Shown: positions 1-9,329, counted from the first letter of the stretch. The stretch is 64,000 bases of DNA from an uncultured Prevotella sp. (GCA_946548065.1 CAMNPM010000004.1:1-64000); one strand, 5' to 3'. Made by a program: numbers and translations. Notes: generated by a model not told the origin, from the letters alone.

Positions 1-1795
<1,795 letters not shown>

Positions 1796-1812
1796 CAAAA
1801 GGGCAGAGGAAT

Positions 1813-1865
1813 AAAAGGAAAAAGGTAAAAGAGTGAGCGAATCAGTCTTTTACCTTTTTTCTTTT
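1813..1865. terminator. Bidirectional terminator between the 395 gene and recA
   Basis: A 20-bp inverted repeat with one mismatch (1813-1832 and 1846-1865, containing GGTAAAAGA / TCTTTTACC) with a 13-nt loop. A-rich and T-rich arms give a U-tract in both directions between two convergent genes. Confidence 0.85.
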
Positions 1866-1885
1866 TTGCCTTTATTAGTCTTTCC

Positions 1886-2914
1886 TTACTCCTTTGTCTC
1901 AGTAAGGGCTTCCATAATCTTGGCTTCCAATTCTTCGCACAGTTCAGGGTTGTCTTTCAGCAGTGCCTTCACTGCGTCACGTCCCTGTGCCAATTTGGCA
2001 TCTCCGTACGAGAACCATGAGCCGCTCTTCTTGATGATGTTGTACTCTGTGGCCAGGTCGACAATCTCGCCGACCTTCGAGATGCCTTCGCCAAAGATAA
2101 TCTCAAACTCAGCCTTGCGGAAAGGAGGAGCTACCTTGTTTTTTACCACCTTAGCCCTGGTCAGGTTGCCCAGCACGTTGTCACCATCCTTGATGGGCGA
2201 CGACTTACGGACATCGATGCGCACAGAGGCATAGAACTTTAGGGCGTTACCGCCAGTGGTGGTCTCCGGATTGCCAAACATCACGCCAATCTTCTCTCTC
2301 AGCTGGTTGATGAAGATGCAGGTGGTGTTGGTCTTGGCAATGGTGCCAGTCAGCTTGCGCAGAGCCTGTGACATCAGTCGCGCATGCAGTCCCACTGCTG
2401 AGTCTCCCATGTCGCCCTCTATCTCCTTCTTGGGAGTCAAGGCGGCAACAGAGTCTACCACCAGGATGTCGATGGCTGCCGAGCGTATCAGTTGGTCGGC
2501 AATCTCCAGGGCCTGCTCTCCGTTGTCAGGCTGCGAGATATAGAGGTTGTTCACATCTACGCCCAGCTTCTCAGCGTAGAAGCGGTCGAAGGCATGCTCG
2601 GCATCGATAAATGCAGCCACGCCTCCTGCCTTTTGTGCCTCAGCTATGGCATGAATGGCCAGCGTGGTCTTACCGCTCGACTCAGGACCGTAGATCTCGA
2701 TGATGCGTCCTCTGGGGTATCCTCCCACTCCGAGGGCGGCATTCAGTCCAATGGAGCCTGTAGGAATCACGTCGACATTTTCTATTTTCTCGTCGCCCAT
2801 CTTCATGATGCTGCCCTTTCCGAAGTCCTTTTCAATCTTCGAAAGAGCAGCCTGCAGGGCTTTCATTTTCTCCTCTTGGGGAGAAAGCTGTTGGGGGTCT
2901 TCTTTTTTTGCCAT
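1886..2914 (-). CDS. recA: Recombinase RecA
   Basis: 342 residues. Walker A GPESSGKT, Walker [11 protein letters not shown], the L2 region [13 protein letters not shown] and the INQLREKIG segment are all present and the length is normal. It forms filaments on single-stranded DNA, drives strand exchange and promotes LexA-type self-cleavage. The C-terminus is acidic ([16 protein letters not shown]), as in most RecA proteins. No -7 box is visible in the 110 bp upstream, which hold 24-bp tandem repeats. The upstream dehydrogenase gene reads the same way, so co-transcription from the promoter near 5020 is possible. It ends at the bidirectional terminator shared with the gene at 395. Confidence 0.99.
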   Translation of the reverse strand: MAKKEDPQQLSPQEEKMKALQAALSKIEKDFGKGSIMKMGDEKIENVDVIPTGSIGLNAALGVGGYPRGRIIEIYGPESSGKTTLAIHAIAEAQKAGGVAAFIDAEHAFDRFYAEKLGVDVNNLYISQPDNGEQALEIADQLIRSAAIDILVVDSVAALTPKKEIEGDMGDSAVGLHARLMSQALRKLTGTIAKTNTTCIFINQLREKIGVMFGNPETTTGGNALKFYASVRIDVRKSSPIKDGDNVLGNLTRAKVVKNKVAPPFRKAEFEIIFGEGISKVGEIVDLATEYNIIKKSGSWFSYGDAKLAQGRDAVKALLKDNPELCEELEAKIMEALTETKE

Positions 2915-2940
2915 CTTTTTTTTCTTATTTTTTTATTTTA

Positions 2941-3020
2941 CGATGTTTCGATGTTTCGACATCTCGATGTTGCGGTAATTCGATATTTCGATGTTGTGGT
3001 AATTTGATATTTCGATTTGG
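2941..3020. repeat. 24-bp tandem repeats between recA and the upstream dehydrogenase
   Basis: Units start at 2941, 2965, 2989 and 3013 with an exact 24-bp period, each opening CGATGTT or CGATTT. The second and third units are nearly identical (CGATGTTGyGGTAATTyGAT). The fourth is partial. No coding capacity is apparent. Confidence 0.85.
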
Positions 3021-3024
3021 TGAT

Positions 3025-4296
3025 TTACAGCTCCAGGTCGGCGTCGTGAATCTCGTGCCAAGGCAGTCCTTGCTTGTTGAGCTGTTCCATGAACGGATCG
3101 GGGTCGAACTCCTCGACATTGAATACGCCGGGCTTTCTCCAGAGCCCCTTGCAGAACATCATGGCGCCAATCATGGCGGGTACGCCAGTGGTGTACGAGA
3201 CACCCTGCATGCCCGTTTCCTCGTAGGCAGCTCGGTGCGAGCAGTTGTTGTAGACATAGTAGGTGTGCTCCTTGCCATCGTTGCCGATTCCTCTGATGCG
3301 GCATCCGATAGAGGTCTCGCCCTCGTAGTTCTCGCCCAGGTCCTGTGGGTTGGGCAGTACGGCCTTCAGGAACTGCAGGGGTACTATCTTTACCTTCACC
3401 GTCTTTCCCGATCCGTCAGCCAGCGGTGCTTCATACTCTACCTCGTCGATGCGGCTCATTCCGATGTTCTGTATCACCTCCAGGTGCTTCAGATACTGCT
3501 GTCCGAAGGTCATCCAGAATCGTGCTCGCTTGATGGTGGGGTAGTTCAGCACCAGCGACTCTATCTCCTCGTGGTGCAGCAGGTAGCTGTCGCGTGGTCC
3601 GATGTTGGGGTAGGTCAGGTCCTTGTGAATCTCCAACGGCTCTGTCTCCACCCATTTTCCGTCCTCCCAGTAGAGTCCTTTCTGGGTAATCTCGCGGATG
3701 TTGATTTCCGGGTTGAAGTTGGTGGCAAAGGCCTTGTGGTGGTCGCCCGCGTTGCAGTCGACAATGTCCAGATACTGTATCTCCTTGAAGTGGTGCTTGG
3801 CAGCGTATGCCGTATAGATGCTGGTGACACCAGGGTCGAATCCGCATCCGAGGATGGCGGTTAGTCCAGCCTCGCGGAAGCGCTCGCGGTAGGCCCACTG
3901 CCACGAGTACTCGAAGTGGGCCTCGTCCTTGGGTTCGTAGTTGGCCGTGTCCAGATAGGAGCATCCGCATGCCAGACAGGCCTCCATGATGGTCAGGTCC
4001 TGATAGGGCAGGGCGAGGTTGATCACCAGGTCGGGCTTGTAGTCGCTGAAGAGTGCCTTCAGCTGCTCCACGTCGTCGGCATCCACCTGTGCAGTTTGTA
4101 TGTTAAGTGAAGCGTGACGAGTGAAGCGTGAAGAATCTTCTGCAGCTTTCTTTTTTATTGCCTCCACTATCGCGTCGCACTTCTGCTTGCGACGAGAGGC
4201 AATCATGAACTCTGTAAACACGTCAGCGTTCTGTGCAATCTTGAACGCTGCAACTGTTGCGACGCCACCTGCGCCAATCATTAGTACTCTACTCAT
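3025..4296 (-). CDS. Saccharopine dehydrogenase family, probable carboxynorspermidine dehydrogenase
   Basis: 423 residues. It starts MSRVLMIGAGGVATVAAF, a Rossmann GxGxxG NAD(P) site, and contains DLVINLALPYQDLTIMEAC, LGCGFDPGVTSIYTAY and a C-terminal FNVEEFDPDPFMEQLNKQG, all typical of the Bacteroidales branch of this family. That branch is generally assigned to carboxy(nor)spermidine synthesis from aspartate semialdehyde and a diamine, not to lysine metabolism. The partner decarboxylase is not in the window. Residues near 55-64 (SRFTRHASLN) are encoded by a 14-bp tandem duplication (4107-4134) and look like an in-frame insertion before IQTAQVDADD. Same strand as recA and the gene at 4379, so perhaps one operon. 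Confidence 0.88.
   Translation of the reverse strand: MSRVLMIGAGGVATVAAFKIAQNADVFTEFMIASRRKQKCDAIVEAIKKKAAEDSSRFTRHASLNIQTAQVDADDVEQLKALFSDYKPDLVINLALPYQDLTIMEACLACGCSYLDTANYEPKDEAHFEYSWQWAYRERFREAGLTAILGCGFDPGVTSIYTAYAAKHHFKEIQYLDIVDCNAGDHHKAFATNFNPEINIREITQKGLYWEDGKWVETEPLEIHKDLTYPNIGPRDSYLLHHEEIESLVLNYPTIKRARFWMTFGQQYLKHLEVIQNIGMSRIDEVEYEAPLADGSGKTVKVKIVPLQFLKAVLPNPQDLGENYEGETSIGCRIRGIGNDGKEHTYYVYNNCSHRAAYEETGMQGVSYTTGVPAMIGAMMFCKGLWRKPGVFNVEEFDPDPFMEQLNKQGLPWHEIHDADLEL
4107..4134. repeat. 14-bp tandem duplication inside the dehydrogenase gene
   Basis: Two copies, GTGAAGCGTGACGA and GTGAAGCGTGAAGA. They encode an extra basic stretch in a region where related proteins appear, from memory, to be shorter. 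Confidence 0.75.
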
Positions 4297-4301
4297 CTTT
4301 G

Positions 4302-4378
4302 TTATTTACTATTTGACGATTTACTATTTACTATTTATGTACTATTTAGTCATTTACTATATAGTCATTTCCGATTTG
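4302..4378. repeat. AT-rich interspersed repeat (TTTACTATTT family)
   Basis: The gap between the dehydrogenase and the next gene is filled by variants of ATTTACTATTT joined by GACG and GTC. Bases 4304-4336 match 10884-10916 inside mnmA with one difference in 33, so this is a dispersed element. Confidence 0.8.
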
Positions 4379-5011
4379 CTATTTTATCTCGTCTGCCCTG
4401 ATGCCCAGTGCGGCCATCAGCGAGTAGCCCAGTATCTCCTGTCGGAACGGTCCTCCCTCCAGGGGCTGCATGGCCAGCACGGTGACGTGCTTGTCGGGGT
4501 CGGCATGTCGCAGTCCCTCGCGTACCTTATTATATATGTGCTCAGCATCTGGCACCACGATGAGCCTTTTCACCTCTTGGGCATTGCTGACCACCTGCAG
4601 CGAGTCGGTGAACAGCTGGTCCTTGGTGACCATCGGCTCCACCTTCACGCAGCTGACCAGAAACTCTCCCAGCTCGCTCTGGAAGGCCTTGCCGTCCAGC
4701 TGGTCGAAGCTGCCGGGAAGGAAGTTCTTCATTGCGCGCTCGCTGTGCAGCAGGATGACTTGGATTTGGGGGGTGGAGTGGGGGTTGTGGGTATTGTGGG
4801 AGTCGTGGGTGTTGTGGGCATTGTGGGTGGATGGGGACTGAGGTCGCAGTCCTCCGTCCAGTGCTACGCACTCCAGCCATCGGGCCATGTCGGCCTGAGG
4901 AATGCGCCGTCCTATCATCCGCTCGAAGTTCACGATGAGGTTGAAGGCCACCTGGTCTACATAGTCGGCATCCACCAGTATCACGTTTTCGCACCATTTA
5001 GCATCTTTCAT
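4379..5011 (-). CDS. Conserved Bacteroidales hypothetical protein with His-rich tandem repeat
   Basis: 210 residues from the ATG at 5011 (MKDAKWCENVILVDADYVD). This start was chosen because a -7 box sits only 5 nt upstream; the longer reading frame would start above the promoter. It has no signal peptide or membrane segment, so it is probably cytoplasmic. It resembles an uncharacterised conserved Bacteroidales family (recalled as DUF6621, not checked). A run of three-residue units of type THN, AHN, THD, SHN, encoded by a 9-bp tandem repeat at 4785-4829, interrupts the protein near residue 65. Upstream of the carboxynorspermidine-type gene on the same strand. Function unknown. Confidence 0.75.
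   Translation of the reverse strand: MKDAKWCENVILVDADYVDQVAFNLIVNFERMIGRRIPQADMARWLECVALDGGLRPQSPSTHNAHNTHDSHNTHNPHSTPQIQVILLHSERAMKNFLPGSFDQLDGKAFQSELGEFLVSCVKVEPMVTKDQLFTDSLQVVSNAQEVKRLIVVPDAEHIYNKVREGLRHADPDKHVTVLAMQPLEGGPFRQEILGYSLMAALGIRADEIK
4785..4829. repeat. 9-bp in-frame tandem repeat, five units
   Basis: Units of the form TTGTGGGnn at 4785, 4794, 4803, 4812 and 4821. On the coding (minus) strand they give alternating T/A/S-H-N/D triplets. Neighbouring sequence is GC-rich and of normal complexity. Confidence 0.85.
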
Positions 5012-5016
5012 ACTTG

Positions 5017-5046
5017 CAAAGGTACGAAATAATCTGCAAGAACAAA
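5017..5046 (-). promoter_or_regulatory. Promoter of the 4379-5011 gene, leaderless geometry
   Basis: On the minus strand, TTTG (5043-5046), 18 bp, then TACCTTTG (5017-5024). The ATG follows after only 5 nt, so the transcript would start at or next to the start codon. Confidence 0.7.
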
Positions 5047-5074
5047 AAAAATAAAGGAATAAAAAAATAAAAAA

Positions 5075-5097
5075 CCGTGTCTTTCTGCAAGACACGG
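5075..5097 (-). terminator. Rho-independent terminator of the small gene 5138-5245
   Basis: Perfect 9-bp stem (CCGTGTCTT / AAGACACGG) with a 5-nt loop, followed on the minus strand by a long T-rich tract (TTTTTTATTTTTTT). Confidence 0.88.
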
Positions 5098-5137
5098 TAA
5101 TTCGTCCAGATTCGTCAGGTTGGATTAGTTCTTTTCC

Positions 5138-5245
5138 CTAGTTGTACCAGATGTTTGCAGTGTAGTGCACAAAGCGGTCATCTTCATTGTACTGGTTGTC
5201 CAGTTCGTACTCCTCTTCGTTGTACATTTTAGGATTTTTGTCCAT
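5138..5245 (-). CDS. Small acidic/aromatic protein, 35 residues, unknown
   Basis: Reads MDKNPKMYNEEEYELDNQYN then EDDRFVHYTANIWYN and a TAG stop. An AGGAG ribosome-binding site lies 8 nt before the ATG. A consensus promoter (5294-5325) precedes it by about 50 nt and a strong hairpin terminator follows, so the gene is a complete single transcription unit. The protein is rich in Asp, Glu, Asn and Tyr, with no signal peptide or membrane segment. No family is recognised. The full set of expression signals around so short a frame makes a chance frame unlikely. Confidence 0.72.
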   Translation of the reverse strand: MDKNPKMYNEEEYELDNQYNEDDRFVHYTANIWYN

Positions 5246-5293
5246 AGTAATGTTCTCCTATCAGTTAGTTAGTAATGAAATAGTTTTCTGCTG

Positions 5294-5325
5294 CAAATAT
5301 AGGCATATTCTTCGAATTTACCAAA
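5294..5325 (-). promoter_or_regulatory. Promoter of the 35-residue gene
   Basis: On the minus strand, TTTG (5322-5325), 20 bp, TATATTTG (5294-5301). Ideal Bacteroidota spacing. Confidence 0.85.
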
Positions 5326-5424
5326 TTTTTGTTCTATAAATTACCGTTTTGTGCTAAAAATGGAAACAGAATGCATATTAATTCTGTTTTTGTGTGTCTT
5401 TGCGGTAGAAAACTGTTTATGTTG

Positions 5425-5455
5425 CAAAGATACATACTTTTGCGAAAATTCCAAA
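5425..5455 (-). promoter_or_regulatory. Second minus-strand promoter upstream of the small gene
   Basis: TTTG (5452-5455), 19 bp, TATCTTTG (5425-5432). It points toward the small gene, 130 bp farther out. The 100 nt between the two promoters hold no convincing reading frame but contain the dyad CAGAAT...ATTCTG (5369-5388). It could drive a short RNA or a longer leader of the small gene. Confidence 0.6.
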
Positions 5456-5472
5456 TCTTTCGCAGAAAAACA

Positions 5473-5503
5473 GCATGGGCAGGCGTCAGCAGCCTGCCCA
5501 TGC
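5473..5503 (-). terminator. Terminator of the secreted-protein gene 5536-6648
   Basis: Perfect 12-bp GC-rich stem (GCATGGGCAGGC / GCCTGCCCATGC) with a 7-nt loop, then TGTTTTT on the minus strand. Confidence 0.9.
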
Positions 5504-5535
5504 ATAGTATGTGTTGAAATAAGGTGCGTCAGTGA

Positions 5536-6648
5536 TTACTTCTGAATCATCTTCTTGCCATTCTTTACGACTACGCCCTTGAAGCTCTTGTCGACCTTCT
5601 GGCCAGCGAGGTTATAGACGGGAGCGTCAGCGTTCTGCTCAGCAACGGTCTTGATAACTTCAATACCCGTGCCTTCGAAATCAGCCTCAACTGACTCTGG
5701 CTCAGCTCCACCTACGGCCTTGACGTCCATATTGGCTGTACCGAAATTCACTACAGATCCTTCGCTTGTAACATTGGTTGCATTTCCGCTTGCGTCAATA
5801 ACAGCAGCGAACTCATTGCTCAGTACTTTGCCTATTTCTCCCCCCATATCTATGCATGCAACATAACTTTCTTTTTCACCACCTGTCGGAGTAAAGTCGT
5901 AGCCTCCAAATCCAAGTTGAGAAGATTGCTGGTAGACGACATAGCTCTCGTTGGCTACAACATTAAAGGTCAACCAGCCCCAAACAGCCTGATTTCCAGC
6001 ATCAATCACATAGGGATTGTCATCAACGCCATCCTTGAGATGCGCATTGTCATGGCGCGTCTTAATCTCATCGGCAGTGAAATAAGTGGGGGCCTGAATC
6101 CAGACGGGATTGCCATCGTTGTCAACAGCCTGAACACCTGTATTAGGATCGATTTTGGGCTGATCCGTATTGGTATTCTGTCCATTTACATAACCATCGA
6201 AAGTATAATCAACATAGGGAGTCAGGGGTTTACCATCAGATGCTTTTATAATGAAAGTTTTACGGTTGGTTTTGTTGTTCCATACGCAAACTTTCAATTG
6301 GCCTGCGGCTTTGGGAGTAAACTGATAATAGAGTCCGTAAGCAGGGATTCCCGTCTCGCCATTTTCGTAATTAATATAAGTGTAGCCGGGTTTAGTTTGC
6401 CATTCGTGTTTATCCTCGCTATAACCATATTCCGCATACATGGTGGCGTAGCCGTTACCTGTTCCCATCAAAAAGAGCATTTCCTTGTTGTCTTTGTCCT
6501 TTTGATTCTTGTCATTTTTCCAAGTAATAGCCTTCCAAGTTACAGTTTTTATTGGATATTTACCAGCCTCGTGTCCATTAGGGTCTGTCTGGGCATTAAC
6601 ACTCATGGCAACGAGGGCCATGCTAATAAGAGTAAAAATTTTCTTCAT
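5536..6648 (-). CDS. Secreted protein with Prevotella-type C-terminal box
   Basis: 370 residues from the ATG at 6648, chosen because it gives a clean signal peptide (MKKIFTLISMALVAMSVNAQ) downstream of the promoter at 6688. The middle is Asn/Asp/Tyr-rich and not recognised; it may be a beta-rich carbohydrate- or surface-binding region. The end, YNLAGQKVDKSFKGVVVKNG then KKMIQK, is a short box common at the ends of Prevotella secreted proteins and resembles the last strands of a type IX secretion C-terminal signal. The gene at 9330 has the same signal peptide and box around an unrelated middle. Single-gene unit with its own promoter and terminator. Confidence 0.8.
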   Translation of the reverse strand: MKKIFTLISMALVAMSVNAQTDPNGHEAGKYPIKTVTWKAITWKNDKNQKDKDNKEMLFLMGTGNGYATMYAEYGYSEDKHEWQTKPGYTYINYENGETGIPAYGLYYQFTPKAAGQLKVCVWNNKTNRKTFIIKASDGKPLTPYVDYTFDGYVNGQNTNTDQPKIDPNTGVQAVDNDGNPVWIQAPTYFTADEIKTRHDNAHLKDGVDDNPYVIDAGNQAVWGWLTFNVVANESYVVYQQSSQLGFGGYDFTPTGGEKESYVACIDMGGEIGKVLSNEFAAVIDASGNATNVTSEGSVVNFGTANMDVKAVGGAEPESVEADFEGTGIEVIKTVAEQNADAPVYNLAGQKVDKSFKGVVVKNGKKMIQK

Positions 6649-6687
6649 AACGTTATAAATTTGAATTAGTAATAGAGTTTCTGTGTG

Positions 6688-6719
6688 CAAATTTAGGAGT
6701 TTTCTTCGAAATCTCCAAA
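6688..6719 (-). promoter_or_regulatory. Promoter of the secreted-protein gene 5536-6648
   Basis: TTTG (6716-6719), 20 bp, TAAATTTG (6688-6695) on the minus strand; leader about 35 nt. Confidence 0.85.
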
Positions 6720-6749
6720 TTTTTTGCCACTTAGTTGTAAAATAGACGC

Positions 6750-7430
6750 TTATTCTGACGTTTTGTCATCATTCGTGCTACGAATCCACACTTTGTGCGA
6801 GTGTGAGCCTCGCGTGGTGATGCCCGTGGTGGGGTCGGTGGCCAGCTGGCGCAGGTCCTTCGAGGCTGACGAGCGGGTCTGGCTGGTGGCTATGGCGTAG
6901 TCGCTGAGGGTCATGTAGCCCTGTCGGTCGATGACGTCGAGGGCTTTCCGGATGCGCTCGTCGCGGCTGTCTCCGGGCTTGCGCGGCACCACGACGTCTT
7001 TCTCTGTGCGCTCGAAGGTGGCCTCCTTGTTCATCTGCTCCAGCAGCTTGGGATCGGGCTTGAAGCGGATGCCCGTGATGCAGACGCGCCTGTACTTGGT
7101 CCTGGGCTCGTCTGCTGTGTCGCTGTCATTCTGCTTCTGTGCGGCAGAGGCTTCGCTGGGTGTCGACGTGTCGAAGCCCAGCGACAGCGAGAACACGCCC
7201 AGCCCGTCGATCTTGATGCTGTGGCCCAGCGGCATCCAGTTCTTCATGGTGGTTACCAGCGCGTCGAGTACACCTCGGATGGCGCCCTCGCTGAAGCTGC
7301 CGCTGTACTCGTGCATGTGGCGCACAACGGTGTCGAAGTCGTGCAGCGAGTAGGTCTGCATGCGTGGATAAACCTTCTTCTTTCCGGCGCCCATCTCCTC
7401 GCTCATCTCTTGTAGTACATAGTTTGGCAT
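6750..7430 (-). CDS. HU-like DNA-binding protein (Bacteroidetes histone-like family)
   Basis: 226 residues. The N-terminal half (about 1-130) has the order of the long Bacteroidetes HU-like proteins: MPNYVLQEMSE, then GAIRGVLDALVTTMKNWMPLGHSIKIDGLGVF with the conserved G-x-G-x-F turn, and RVCITGIRFKPD. The C-terminal part, about residues 150-215, looks like a small winged-helix-like module (GYMTLSDYAIATSQTRSSAS). It is expected to be a cytoplasmic architectural DNA binder; its targets are unknown. Its predicted leader of about 155 nt contains a 21-bp-period repeat array (7495-7578). Divergent from pectate lyase. Confidence 0.82.
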   Translation of the reverse strand: MPNYVLQEMSEEMGAGKKKVYPRMQTYSLHDFDTVVRHMHEYSGSFSEGAIRGVLDALVTTMKNWMPLGHSIKIDGLGVFSLSLGFDTSTPSEASAAQKQNDSDTADEPRTKYRRVCITGIRFKPDPKLLEQMNKEATFERTEKDVVVPRKPGDSRDERIRKALDVIDRQGYMTLSDYAIATSQTRSSASKDLRQLATDPTTGITTRGSHSHKVWIRSTNDDKTSE

Positions 7431-7494
7431 AGTTTCTCGATGTTTTTTTCTTTGTTCTCAGTCTATTTGTTCTTTTCTCTCTGGGTAAGTTCTG

Positions 7495-7578
7495 TACCCA
7501 ACTTGTAGACATCTGTCTACAACTTGGAAACACCTGTCGCCAACTTGTAGATGTGTGTCTACAACTTGGAAACATAAC
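7495..7578. repeat. Four 21-bp tandem units with CAACTTG core in the HU-gene leader
   Basis: Units at 7495, 7516, 7537 and 7558 with an exact 21-bp period. Core alternates CAACTTGTAGA / CAACTTGGAAA. The first pair also makes a near-palindrome with the perfect part GTAGACATCTGTCTAC. The array lies downstream of the HU-gene -7 box, so it would be transcribed and could fold. Confidence 0.82.
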
Positions 7579-7589
7579 TTTCCTGCCTG

Positions 7590-7620
7590 CAAAGATACAT
7601 TTTTTATTCTGTATTGCAAA
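7590..7620 (-). promoter_or_regulatory. Promoter of the HU-like gene
   Basis: TTTG (7617-7620), 19 bp, TATCTTTG (7590-7597) on the minus strand. Predicted leader about 155 nt. Confidence 0.82.
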
Positions 7621-7734
7621 ATTTTTTTCGAACTATTTGCCAACAGATGATGTAGCGGCCTTGATGGTGTGACAAACTTCTGGCTCGTTCGTCTATACAT
7701 ATATATTGTAAGGATTAACAAAAACGAACTTGAT

Positions 7735-9204
7735 ATGAAAAGACTATTCTCAGTGGTGCTGGCTGCCATTCTGGCAGTCGCGGCAGTCGCGCAAGAGCGG
7801 CGCACGCTGGCCTTCCCCTCAGCTGAGGGCTTTGGCAAGTATGCCTCTGGCGGACGCGGGGGCAAGGTGGTAGAGGTGACCAACCTGGATGACCAGGGCG
7901 AGGGCTCGCTGCGCTGGGCGCTGACGGAGGCGGGCCGCGAGAACGCCACCATCGTGTTTCGCGTCTCGGGCATCATCGACATAGGTCCCAACCCTCAGCG
8001 CAAGGGTGAGCACTCCATCCGCGCCAAGCTGAAGAATGTCACCATAGCCGGACAGACGGCTCCTGGCGAGGGCATCCTGCTGCGTGGGGGCAAGCTGAAC
8101 CTGGGTGGGTCGGAGAATGTCATCATCCGCAACATCCGCTCCCGCCTGGGCACCAAGAGCCTGGAGCGTCAGGAAGGCGAGGACGATGCCGCCTATCGTA
8201 AGCGCTGCTTCATCGAGGGCGGTGCCATTGGCATCGAGAATGCGCAGAACATCATCATCGACCACTGCTGCTTCGGATGGAGCGGCGAGGAGAACATGAC
8301 GATGTACGACAATCACTATACCACCGTCCAGTGGTGCATCATCCATGAGGGACTCTACAATGCCGGCCACCATAAAGGCGTGCGCGGATACGGAGCACAG
8401 TGGGGCGGCTCGCCAGCAACCTTCCACCACAATCTGCTGGCCCACAACGACAGCCGCTCGGCCCGCATCAACGGTGCCACCAATCCGCAGGTAGACAAGA
8501 ATGTGTTCCTGGAATACCAGAACAACGTCAACTACAACTGGGGCCGCCGCAACTCCTGCTATGGAGGCGAGAACGAGGCAGGTGAGGGGTCGTCGCACTG
8601 GTGCAACTTCGTGGGCAACTACTACAAGCCCGGTCCGGCCCATCCTAAGGACAATGTCTTCATCGAGCTGTCGCAGGCCCGCAAGGGCAAGCAGCTCACC
8701 GGACCCTCGCTGTGGTACTTCCGCGACAACGTGATGGAGGGAGCGAAGACGAAGGACACGTGGACACTCGTCAGCAACCGCACGGGCTTCGCTATCGACC
8801 AGATGCGCCAGCCCCAGCTGCTCACCACACCAGCATACGCAGATTATCTGACACCTGCCGAGTCGGCCAAAAAAGCTTATAAACACGTGTTGGCAAAGGC
8901 TGGCACCATCCATCGCGATGCCATAGAGCGCCGCATCATCGACGATGTGTGCAGCGGCAAGCCCCGCTATCGCGGCCAGAGTGCTGGCAAGCAAGGCATC
9001 ATCGACTCGCCTGCCGATGCCGAGGGATGGCCACAGTATGCTGAGGCCACAGCCCCAGCAGACAGCGACCACGATGGTATGCCCGACGACTGGGAGCGCA
9101 AGCACGGGCTGAACCCCAGCGACCCGCAGGATGGCAGCAAGCCATTTGCCAAAGAGGGCTATACCGCCCTCGAGGTCTATCTGAATAGCCTCATGGGCGA
9201 ATGA
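7735..9204 (+). CDS. Secreted pectate lyase (polysaccharide lyase family 1 type)
   Basis: 489 residues from the ATG at 7735, chosen because it opens a signal peptide (MKRLFSVVLAAILAVAAVAQ). The mature part has the parallel beta-helix lyase pattern: FPSAEGFGKYASGGRGG, VTNLDDQGEGSLRWAL, VTIAGQTAPGEGILL, IIIDHCCFGWS and NSCYGGENEAG. Near the C-terminus, DSDHDGMPDDWERKHGLNP is a thrombospondin-3-like calcium loop. The family cleaves polygalacturonate by beta-elimination with calcium. It fits with the rhamnose genes elsewhere in the window as part of pectin use. No SusC/SusD pair is present here. A promoter is not obvious; TATATTG near 7700 is weak. Confidence 0.9.
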   Translation: MKRLFSVVLAAILAVAAVAQERRTLAFPSAEGFGKYASGGRGGKVVEVTNLDDQGEGSLRWALTEAGRENATIVFRVSGIIDIGPNPQRKGEHSIRAKLKNVTIAGQTAPGEGILLRGGKLNLGGSENVIIRNIRSRLGTKSLERQEGEDDAAYRKRCFIEGGAIGIENAQNIIIDHCCFGWSGEENMTMYDNHYTTVQWCIIHEGLYNAGHHKGVRGYGAQWGGSPATFHHNLLAHNDSRSARINGATNPQVDKNVFLEYQNNVNYNWGRRNSCYGGENEAGEGSSHWCNFVGNYYKPGPAHPKDNVFIELSQARKGKQLTGPSLWYFRDNVMEGAKTKDTWTLVSNRTGFAIDQMRQPQLLTTPAYADYLTPAESAKKAYKHVLAKAGTIHRDAIERRIIDDVCSGKPRYRGQSAGKQGIIDSPADAEGWPQYAEATAPADSDHDGMPDDWERKHGLNPSDPQDGSKPFAKEGYTALEVYLNSLMGE

Positions 9205-9241
9205 TGCTTCATACGTAAAACTTTACGGGCATGAGGCTGAT

Positions 9242-9295
9242 TTTGGTGCAAAAAGATTTGGTTATCTCAAAGATAATCCGTAATTTTGCACCAAA
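9242..9295 (+). promoter_or_regulatory. Promoter of the 9330 gene embedded in a perfect 12-bp dyad
   Basis: TTTG (9257-9260), 20 bp, TAATTTTG (9281-9288). The promoter is bracketed by perfect inverted repeats TTTGGTGCAAAA (9242-9253) and TTTTGCACCAAA (9284-9295), the right arm overlapping the -7 box. An inner dyad (GGTTATCT / AGATAATCC) lies between. A regulator site or RNA hairpin is likely. Confidence 0.7.
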
Positions 9296-9329
9296 CTCTA
9301 TTTATTAACTCTTTAAAAACAAAATGCGT

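Noticed and set aside
7498..7574. REP sequences mobilised by the nearby RAYT-like gene
   Set aside because: The units are part of a 21-bp tandem array, not isolated hairpins with a conserved head tetranucleotide; kept only as a repeat.
9242..9295. Invertible (phase-variable) promoter
   Set aside because: Only 54 bp between outer ends, with the -7 box inside one arm, and no recombinase gene nearby. Known invertible promoters are longer. Kept as an operator candidate.
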